Of a stretch of DNA of 5,037 bases, positions 1 to 5,037 are shown piece by piece. The stretch is from JAJPJX01 sp964568355 (GTDB lineage: Bacteria > Acidobacteriota > Terriglobia > Bryobacterales > Bryobacteraceae), in NCBI GenBank assembly GCA_964568355.1, contig CAZMRK010000321.1:1-5037 (forward strand), given 5' to 3'. The notes beneath the pieces were generated by a model that saw only the letters and a list, made by a program, of their open reading frames with translations, was not told the origin of the DNA and ran no database searches. The stretch's first letter is position 1, and each line of letters opens with the position of its first letter. The position numbers and the translations under genes were made by a program.

Positions 1-1
1 G

Positions 2-1222
2 GACCAGGCGTCGATGACGACGCCCGCGCCGGATAACGCCGAGCAACTAGCCGAAGAGGCCCGCAAGCTCGAAAAGAAGGCCAATCTTCTGGCGGCCGAG
101 GCGGATCTGACGCTGGGCCAGTACGAATTCGGGCAGGCCAAGAACGATTCCTCCAAGGCCGGCCAGAAGAAACTGGCTTCCGCCACCAAGAAGCTGGAAG
201 ACGCGCTCAAAGAGCTGAAGGAGCCGGCCGAGGGCTACACTTCCATCGGCCCGCGCTATCCCACCACCAGCACCGGCCGCCGCCTGGCGCTGGCCCGCTG
301 GATCGGCTCGCGCGACAATCCGCTCACCGCGCGCGTAGCCATCAATCATATCTGGATGCGCCATTTCGGCAAACCGCTGGTGCCTACGGTCTTCAATTTC
401 GGGCGTAGCGGCAAGCCGCCTACGCACCCTGAACTGCTCGACTGGCTGGCTACCGAGTTCATGGATCGCAAGTGGGACATGAAGGCCATTCATCGCCTGA
501 TCGTCACTTCCAGCGCCTACCGCATGCGTTCTTCGGGATACGGCACCAGCGCGCCCCAGCTCAAAATCGATCCGGATAACGTCTGGCTCTGGCACATGAA
601 TACACGGCGCATGGAGGCCGAGGACGTGCGGGATTCCGTGCTGGCGCTGGCCGGGAAGCTGGACACCACGATGTACGGAGCGGATATCGATCCCGCCAAG
701 GGAGAAGAGATCTACCGCCGCAGCATCTATTTCCGCCACGCGCCGGACGTGCAGATGGATATGCTGCGCGTCTTCGACCTGGCCAGTCCCAACGAATGCT
801 ACCAGCGTTCGGAGAGCGTGGTGCCGCAGCAGGCCCTGGCGCTCTCCAACAGCAAGCTCTCGGTGGAGATGGCCCGCCTGGTGGCATCGCAGCTTTCGCC
901 CGCGGCCGCAGAGACACGCGCCGCGCCCCCGCCCTCCGCCGGCAACCGTTCCATCGCGGAGCAGACGCAATCCGCCGAAGACGAATTCGTGGCTTCCGCC
1001 TTCGAGCGCATCCTGGGCCGCGCGCCCACCGCCGAGGAGCGCAAGACCTCGATCGAGTATCTGGCCTCACAGGCCGATCTGTACCGCGATCCGTCGCGGT
1101 TGACGCATTTTTCCTCCGGTCCGCAGGTGACGGTGAAAGCGTCCGCGGATCCGGTACAACGCGCCCGCGAAAGCCTGGTGCATGTTCTTCTCAACCACAA
1201 TGATTTCGTCACCATTCGGTAA
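2..1222 (+). CDS. DUF1553 (PSD1) domain protein, C-terminal part (5' end outside window)
   Basis: This is the 3' part of a planctomycete-type DUF1549/DUF1553 protein; its biochemical role is not established. Counting the Met at position 14 as residue 1, residues 8-71 are a Lys/Glu/Ala-rich helical, probably coiled-coil, stretch. DUF1553 begins near residue 83 (TSTGRRLALARWI) and continues with DNPLTARVAINHIWMRHFGK (101-120), the HPELLDWLA segment (138-146) and RRSIYFRHAPDVQMDML (235-251). It goes on with SPNECYQRSESVVPQQALAL (258-277) and ends in the family-typical HNDFVTIR. A Pro/Ala-rich linker (about 296-322) splits the C-terminal helical part. The frame is open to the left edge (Asp-Gln-Ala-Ser precede the Met) and no ribosome binding site precedes the ATG at 14. 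Homologues have several hundred more N-terminal residues, often with a cytochrome c-like domain and DUF1549, so the gene is treated as truncated by the window. It is followed 9 bases later by its usual partner, a DUF1501 gene. The family call is firm; the function is not. Confidence 0.9.
   Translation, partial: DQASMTTPAPDNAEQLAEEARKLEKKANLLAAEADLTLGQYEFGQAKNDSSKAGQKKLASATKKLEDALKELKEPAEGYTSIGPRYPTTSTGRRLALARWIGSRDNPLTARVAINHIWMRHFGKPLVPTVFNFGRSGKPPTHPELLDWLATEFMDRKWDMKAIHRLIVTSSAYRMRSSGYGTSAPQLKIDPDNVWLWHMNTRRMEAEDVRDSVLALAGKLDTTMYGADIDPAKGEEIYRRSIYFRHAPDVQMDMLRVFDLASPNECYQRSESVVPQQALALSNSKLSVEMARLVASQLSPAAAETRAAPPPSAGNRSIAEQTQSAEDEFVASAFERILGRAPTAEERKTSIEYLASQADLYRDPSRLTHFSSGPQVTVKASADPVQRARESLVHVLLNHNDFVTIR
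35..226 (+). other. Charged helical (probable coiled-coil) linker in the DUF1553 protein
   Basis: The encoded segment (about residues 8-71 from the Met at 14) is rich in Ala, Lys, Glu and Leu and nearly free of Pro. It has two charged helical runs, around QLAEEARKLEKKANLLAAEA and KKLASATKKLEDALKELKE, separated by a Gly/Asn/Ser-containing break. A helical hairpin or spacer between the upstream domains and DUF1553 is the likely structure. The coiled-coil call is by eye from the residue pattern. Confidence 0.6.
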
Positions 1223-1226
1223 GGAG
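1221..1226 (+). promoter_or_regulatory. Shine-Dalgarno site for the DUF1501 gene, overlapping the DUF1553 stop
   Basis: AAGGAG lies 5 bases upstream of the TTG at 1232 and shares its first two bases with the TAA stop (1220-1222) of the preceding gene. This strong site decides in favour of the TTG start. Its position lets ribosomes ending on the upstream gene re-initiate directly, which suggests translational coupling. Confidence 0.75.
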
Positions 1227-1231
1227 AAGCC

Positions 1232-2704
1232 TTGACGATACCGCGTAGTGGTCTTTGTTGCGATCGCCGTTCCCGCCGCGTATTCCTGGCGGATACCTGT
1301 ATGGGCATGACCGGCCTGGCGCTGGGCGCTCTGCTTCCGCGCCGCGCGCTGGCCGAAGAAGCCGCCTGGGCTCCTCCCGACGGCAAGCCGCATTTCCAGC
1401 CCAAGGCCAAGCGGGTGATCTGGTTGTTCATGCTGGGCGGGGTCAGCCACGTGGAGTCGTTCGACCCCAAGCCCGCGCTGAACAAATACGCCGGCAAACA
1501 GCTCACCGAAACACCGCTAAAGAACGTTCTCGACAGCCCCTTCACCAAGGAGAATCTGAAAGCCTTCGTGCCCGGGCAGCATGGCATCAAGCTGACACTT
1601 TATCCGATGCAGACCGGCTACCACGAGCGCGGCCAGAACGGCGTGCTGATCAGCGACTGGTTTCCGCACATCGGCGAGATGATGCACGAGATCGCGCTGA
1701 TCCGCTCCACCTGGACCACCGATAACGATCACGGCGCCATTCTGCAATTCCATACCGGCCATCATATCTTCGACGGCTACCTGCCGACCATCGGCTCCTG
1801 GGTCCACTACGGGCTGGGCTCACTCAATGAGAACCTGCCGGAGTTCGTGGTGCTGGGCCAGCCGCCGGGGGATTGCTGCGGCGGCCTGGGCACGCACGGC
1901 TCGGGCTATCTCGGTCCGGAGCATGCCGGCGTGCAGCTTGAAGTGAATCCGGAAAAACCGCTGCCGTTCGTCGCGCCGGCCTGCGATGTTTATAAGGAAG
2001 AGCAGCGCCGCGAGTTCGATCTGCTGGGCAAGCTCAACAACCTGACCGCGGTGGAGTATCCGGACGATTCGGCGCTGCGCGCGCGCATCAAATCCTATGA
2101 GCTGGCTTTCCGGATGCAGATGGCCGTGCCCGAAACCATCAGCTTCAAGGACGAGAGCCAGGAGATCAAGAATCTCTACGGCCTGGATAACGAGATCAGC
2201 CGGCCGTTCGGCGAGGTCTGCCTGGCCGCCCGCCGCCTCTCCGAGCGTGGGGTACGCTTCGTGCAGGTCTATCACGGAGGCGCCGGCAACGCCTGGGACG
2301 CACATCACGATCTCAAGCAGAATCACGGCGACCTGGCCGCCAAGGTCGATAAACCCATCGCCGGCCTGCTGAAGGATTTGAAGCAGCGCGGCATGTTGGA
2401 CGACACCATCGTGGTCTGGGCCACGGAGTTCGGCCGCACGCCCGGCGCCGAGAACTCCAACGGCCGCGACCACCATCCTTTCGGCTTCTCCACGTGGATG
2501 GCGGGAGGCGGGATCAAGGGCGGCATCGTGCATGGCCGCACCGACGAGATCGGTTTCCATGCCGTCGAGAACCGCCACTACGTTACCGACATCCATGCGA
2601 CGATCCTGCACCAGATGGGGCTTGAGCCGCGCAGGCTGGACGTGCCGGGGCGCAAGCGCCTCGATATCGACTACGGGAAGCCGATTCGTGAAATTCTGGC
2701 GTAG
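1232..2704 (+). CDS. DUF1501 family protein, Tat-exported, alkaline phosphatase/sulfatase-like fold
   Basis: A 490-residue secreted protein of the DUF1501 family, which is related to the alkaline phosphatase/sulfatase superfamily; no substrate is proven for the family. The TTG start is chosen because it sits 5 bases after AAGGAG and because it keeps a twin-arginine signal: SRRVFLA (14-20), a hydrophobic stretch at about 22-35 and a probable cleavage after ALA (39-41). The first in-frame ATG (1301) would remove the twin arginines. Family hallmarks follow in order: GGVSHVESFDPKP (69-81), TTDNDHGAILQFHTGHH (162-178), YHGGAGNAWDAHHDLKQNHG (347-366), WATEFGRTP (396-404), NGRDHHPFGFSTWMAGGGIKGG (410-431) and TDIHATILHQMGLE (452-465). 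The His/Asp-rich motifs are candidate metal ligands. The length is normal and no frame break is seen. It is coupled to the DUF1553 gene before it and overlaps the peptidase gene after it by 17 bases. The family call is near certain; enzymatic activity is inference. Confidence 0.93.
   Translation: MTIPRSGLCCDRRSRRVFLADTCMGMTGLALGALLPRRALAEEAAWAPPDGKPHFQPKAKRVIWLFMLGGVSHVESFDPKPALNKYAGKQLTETPLKNVLDSPFTKENLKAFVPGQHGIKLTLYPMQTGYHERGQNGVLISDWFPHIGEMMHEIALIRSTWTTDNDHGAILQFHTGHHIFDGYLPTIGSWVHYGLGSLNENLPEFVVLGQPPGDCCGGLGTHGSGYLGPEHAGVQLEVNPEKPLPFVAPACDVYKEEQRREFDLLGKLNNLTAVEYPDDSALRARIKSYELAFRMQMAVPETISFKDESQEIKNLYGLDNEISRPFGEVCLAARRLSERGVRFVQVYHGGAGNAWDAHHDLKQNHGDLAAKVDKPIAGLLKDLKQRGMLDDTIVVWATEFGRTPGAENSNGRDHHPFGFSTWMAGGGIKGGIVHGRTDEIGFHAVENRHYVTDIHATILHQMGLEPRRLDVPGRKRLDIDYGKPIREILA
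2675..2680 (+). promoter_or_regulatory. Probable Shine-Dalgarno site for the S9 peptidase gene
   Basis: GGGAAG lies 7 bases upstream of the GTG at 2688, inside the DUF1501 coding sequence. The match is moderate but the spacing is good. It supports the GTG start over the ATG at 2532, which would place a long out-of-frame shadow of the DUF1501 tail in front of the signal peptide. Confidence 0.5.
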
Positions 2705-4574
2705 TTTTTCCCTTTGCCTGGCCGCTGGCGGCGCTTTGTTGGCTTCCCAGCCCTGGACCGTGGACGCGCTGATGCGCATTCCCTTCCTCGGCGATCCGCA
2801 GATCCGCCCCGACGGGCGCGCGTTTGCGTATACGCTGCGGGCGGTGGAGGGCAATAAGTCCACCAGCAGCGTGTATATGGCGGCGATCCCCGCGGCAGGA
2901 GCCGTCCGCATCGGCGCCGGCTCGCACCCGCGCTGGTCGCCGGATTCAAAGCTGCTGGCCTGGCTGGACAGCCAGGTGCGCGTCTACGACCCGGTACGCC
3001 GTCTCTCGCGCACGGTGACGCATGCGGCGAACCCCGTTAGCGCCTTTGCCTGGACCGCCGATGGCCGCTCGATCGCGTACCTTTCGGTGGATACCGGCCC
3101 GCAGCCCGATCCGATTGTCGCCGATCGCGACTATCGCTATTCGCGGCTCTATCTGCAATCGCTCTCCGGCGATAACCCGCGCAGGCTGACCATCTCCAAC
3201 CGGCACGTGGTTTCGTTCGCGCTTTCTCCCGACGGCACGCGTGCGGTCTATGCCGCGCAGCCCACGCCGCGCCCACGCGAGGTCTTCGACGTGGATCTCT
3301 ACGAGCTGGATCTGCGCACCCTGGCGGAAAAGCCGCTGGTCACGCAGCCCGGGCGCGACAGCGATCCTTCGTATTCGCCCGACGGGCGCTGGATCGCGTT
3401 TCATTCCCAGGCTGGAACGCTCAACTTTTTTACCGCCCGCGAGGTGGCGCTGATTCCTTCGGGCGGCGGGACGATCCGCTATCTGACCAAGGGGCTGGAT
3501 ACCTCGTACGACGTCTACCGCGGCGGCGTGGTGACGGCGTGGTCGCGCGACAGCCGCTCGATCTACTACAACGCCGGCCACAGCGTGACCGATTACCTGG
3601 TGCGGCAGGACGTTGCCAGCGGCAAGATCGAGCGCGTCACCGAACGCATCGCTTCGGCGGCCAGCTTCACGCCCGACCTTTCACGCGCGGTGTATCTGAA
3701 GACCTCGGTCACCCGTCCGACTGAGGTCTACCTGCGCGATGGCGCGAAGGAAACGCGGCTTACCATGGTGCACGAGAATCTGGCGGCGTATCCGGCGCTG
3801 CGCGCGCGCGTGGTTTCGTGGAAATCGCGCGACGGCCTGCCGGTGGAGGGCATCCTCTTTCTGCCGTTTACCTATGCCGCCGGCCAGCGGGTGCCCGTGC
3901 TGGTGGAACTGCATGGCGGACCAACGGGCGTGGTGACGGATTCATTTCCGGTGCCGCGCATCTATCCCACCCAGGTCTTCCTGGAAAAGGGTATCGCCGT
4001 TTTTGCGCCGAACTTCCGGGGTTCCATCAACTACGGAGCGGAGTTTCGGCTCAAGAATGTGGACTCGCAGGGGATGGGCGATTTCGACGATGTGATGACC
4101 GGGGTCGACACGCTGCTGAAGGAAGGCTTCGCCGATCCGGACCGGCTGGGCGTGATGGGGTGGAGCTACGGGGGCTTTTTAACGGCCTGGGTGATCGGCC
4201 ATACGGACCGCTTCAAGGCTTCCTCCGTGGGCGCTCCGGCTACGGACTGGATCACCTATTACGCGCAATTCGACGGGTCGCGCAGCCCGCTGGTGACCTA
4301 CTTCAACGGCACGCCCTGGGAGAATCCCGCGGCCTATAACCGGCACTCGCCGCGCACCGGCATGGCTCGTATCCGCACGCCGGCCATGCTTCAGGTGGGC
4401 GCGCAGGATATCAATCACAACAACGAGATCTACTGGTCGCTCTACGACCGGCATGTGCCCGTGGAGTATGTAGTCTATCCGCGCGAAGGCCACGGCTTCG
4501 TGGAGCCGGCGCACCAGCGAGACCTCATGGAGCGCAATCTGCGGTGGTTCATGCAGTGGCTGCGCGTCGACTGA
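2688..4574 (+). CDS. S9 family serine peptidase (prolyl oligopeptidase / acylaminoacyl-peptidase type), exported
   Basis: A 628-residue peptidase expected to cleave short peptides. A GTG start is chosen because GGGAAG precedes it and because it gives a short Sec-type signal: Lys2, Arg5, a hydrophobic core at about 9-19, and likely cleavage near residues 19-20. Residues 30-365 form a beta-propeller with PD40/WD40-like blades: RWSPDSKLLAWL (82-93), WTADGRSIAYLS (122-133), LSPDGTRAVYA (179-189), YSPDGRWIAFHS (229-240) and WSRDSRSIYYNA (285-296). The alpha/beta-hydrolase domain follows: HGGP (409-412, oxyanion region), NFRGSINYG (442-450) and GWSYGG with nucleophile Ser493. The acid is Asp574 in GAQD and the base His602 in EGHGF. 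The triad is complete and the length suits the family, so an active enzyme is expected. It overlaps the DUF1501 gene by 17 bases and probably shares its transcript. Its stop codon lies in a hairpin loop of a REP-like repeat. DPP4-like versus acylaminoacyl-peptidase specificity cannot be settled by reading. Confidence 0.93.
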   Translation: MKFWRSFSLCLAAGGALLASQPWTVDALMRIPFLGDPQIRPDGRAFAYTLRAVEGNKSTSSVYMAAIPAAGAVRIGAGSHPRWSPDSKLLAWLDSQVRVYDPVRRLSRTVTHAANPVSAFAWTADGRSIAYLSVDTGPQPDPIVADRDYRYSRLYLQSLSGDNPRRLTISNRHVVSFALSPDGTRAVYAAQPTPRPREVFDVDLYELDLRTLAEKPLVTQPGRDSDPSYSPDGRWIAFHSQAGTLNFFTAREVALIPSGGGTIRYLTKGLDTSYDVYRGGVVTAWSRDSRSIYYNAGHSVTDYLVRQDVASGKIERVTERIASAASFTPDLSRAVYLKTSVTRPTEVYLRDGAKETRLTMVHENLAAYPALRARVVSWKSRDGLPVEGILFLPFTYAAGQRVPVLVELHGGPTGVVTDSFPVPRIYPTQVFLEKGIAVFAPNFRGSINYGAEFRLKNVDSQGMGDFDDVMTGVDTLLKEGFADPDRLGVMGWSYGGFLTAWVIGHTDRFKASSVGAPATDWITYYAQFDGSRSPLVTYFNGTPWENPAAYNRHSPRTGMARIRTPAMLQVGAQDINHNNEIYWSLYDRHVPVEYVVYPREGHGFVEPAHQRDLMERNLRWFMQWLRVD

Positions 4575-4607
4575 AGTCGACGCTGCAAGCTGAAGCTTGC
4601 GCTACAG
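4561..4607. repeat. REP-like tandem hairpin element between convergent genes
   Basis: Two inverted repeats lie end to end. The first pairs 4564-4571 (GCGTCGAC) with 4576-4583 around a TGAA loop, and it extends by three more pairs (4561-4563 with 4585-4587) if T4584 is bulged. The second pairs 4585-4590 (GCAAGC) with 4595-4600 (GCTTGC), also around TGAA, followed by GCTACAG. The identical loops and the GCTTGCGCTACA end resemble dispersed palindromic repeats that I recall from acidobacterial genomes; copy number cannot be tested here. The element overlaps the last codons and stop of the peptidase gene. The two stems compete for bases 4585-4587, so the extended first stem and the full second stem cannot form together. 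No T-tract follows on either strand, so it is not a classical intrinsic terminator, but it could block or protect convergent transcripts. Confidence 0.6.
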
Positions 4608-4614
4608 GGACTCA

Positions 4615-5037
4615 TTAGTCCCAGGGGCCGGCCAGGGCGGTTTTGGCGAAGAGGACTCCGGTGATGGCGGAGATTAGCCCCACTATCAAGGCGGCGGTGA
4701 ATTTTCCTCCTACCAGGCTGAAGAAGGCGTAGGTCAGGGAGATGTAGAAGGCTACTCCCCAGGCGCAGGCGGCCAGGTTGGCTCCGGTCTGGATGTGGAG
4801 CTTGCCGGATTCGTCCTGGGTGAGCGCTTTGCGCACGGGACCCCACCAGCCGATGGGCCGGACGGCCAGATAGAACTTCTTCAAGACTTCCGGAGACTCG
4901 GGCTTGGTCAGCAGCGTGCCGGCCAGGATGAAGATCCAGCCGAGAACGAACAGGATGCTGAAGCCCATCCAGAACGGGTATTTCTCGATGTTGCTGAAGG
5001 CCGGGACCAGGCTATCCAGGTTCCAGCCCCAGGCGTG
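4615..5037 (-). CDS. Integral membrane protein, probable sodium:solute symporter C-terminus (5' end outside window)
   Basis: The last 140 residues of a membrane protein, read on the - strand; the frame is open to the right edge and the start lies outside. Taking the first residue as the codon at 5037-5035, hydrophobic segments lie at about 24-43, 84-110 and 112-133. Between the first two is a charged cytoplasmic-looking loop with PESPEVLKKFYLAVRPIGWW (46-65) followed by GPVRKAL. The FY-x-x-VRP-x-G-x-WGPV pattern resembles the C-terminal loop of SSS-family Na+:solute symporters from Acidobacteriota, Planctomycetota and Bacteroidota, from memory of that family. These take up sugars, amino acids or similar solutes with sodium. 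The Met at 4968 is internal, since 23 in-frame residues precede it. The gene ends in tandem stops TAA TGA (4617-4612). It faces the peptidase gene and is not part of that operon. Another multi-pass transporter is the alternative. Confidence 0.65.
   Translation of the reverse strand, partial: HAWGWNLDSLVPAFSNIEKYPFWMGFSILFVLGWIFILAGTLLTKPESPEVLKKFYLAVRPIGWWGPVRKALTQDESGKLHIQTGANLAACAWGVAFYISLTYAFFSLVGGKFTAALIVGLISAITGVLFAKTALAGPWD

Noticed and set aside
47..970. 307-codon open frame on the - strand opposite the DUF1553 gene
   Set aside because: Its translation is Arg/Gly/Ala/His-rich without domain features, and it lies fully opposite a gene with strong DUF1553 motifs; it is a shadow frame.
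14..1222. ATG at 14 as a true start of the DUF1553 gene
   Set aside because: The frame stays open upstream to the window edge, no ribosome binding site precedes the ATG, and the family has a large N-terminal region missing here.
2532..2687. N-terminal extension of the S9 peptidase to the ATG at 2532
   Set aside because: The extra 52 residues are Ser/Arg/Thr-rich out-of-frame translation of the DUF1501 tail, and they would bury the signal peptide that starts at the GTG at 2688.
1820..2911. 363-codon open frame on the - strand across the DUF1501/S9 junction
   Set aside because: It is antisense to two genes with clear family motifs, its translation shows no recognisable domain, and long antisense frames are expected where third positions are GC-rich.
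3818..4339. 173-codon + strand frame inside the S9 peptidase gene
   Set aside because: It is a different frame of the hydrolase domain, whose catalytic motifs lie in the main frame; there is no independent domain or ribosome binding site.
4561..4614. Classical rho-independent terminator between the convergent genes
   Set aside because: The hairpins are good, but no run of T follows on either strand, so a repeat element explains the region better; a looser role in transcript end formation remains possible.

Overview
The window is high-GC bacterial DNA and every base up to 4574 is coding on the + strand. It holds the 3' part of a large DUF1553 (PSD1) gene, a complete DUF1501 gene and a complete S9-family serine peptidase gene. 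A fourth gene, an integral membrane protein resembling the C-terminus of a sodium:solute symporter, converges on them from the - strand and runs off the right edge. DUF1549/DUF1553 proteins paired with DUF1501 proteins are typical of Planctomycetota, Verrucomicrobiota and Acidobacteriota. The high GC, the TTG and GTG starts, the S9 peptidase and a REP-like double hairpin of a type I associate with acidobacterial genomes make Acidobacteriota (Solibacter/Bryobacter-like) the best guess. That assignment is inference; no marker gene is present.

Layout: 2-1222 is the DUF1553 C-terminal region, open at the left edge and starting inside a Lys/Glu/Ala-rich helical linker. 1232-2704 is the DUF1501 protein, with a TTG start behind a strong AAGGAG site and a twin-arginine signal peptide. 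2688-4574 is the S9 peptidase, with a GTG start that overlaps the DUF1501 gene by 17 bases. 4561-4600 holds two adjacent hairpins with identical TGAA loops, and the first loop supplies the stop codon of the peptidase. 4615-5037 (-) is the membrane protein, ending in tandem stops TAA TGA.

The three + strand genes look like one translationally coupled operon: a 9-base gap with the ribosome binding site joined to the preceding stop codon, then a 17-base overlap. The DUF1501 product and the peptidase both carry export signals, and proteins of the DUF1553 type are normally exported as well, so the operon appears to encode an extracytoplasmic set. In this family pair the upstream part of the DUF1553 protein often carries a cytochrome c-like domain, but that part lies outside the window. 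The substrate is unknown. The pairing with an exported oligopeptidase suggests breakdown of an external polymer or peptide, but nothing here proves it. Nothing in the window looks like a phage, CRISPR, defence or RNA-gene locus.
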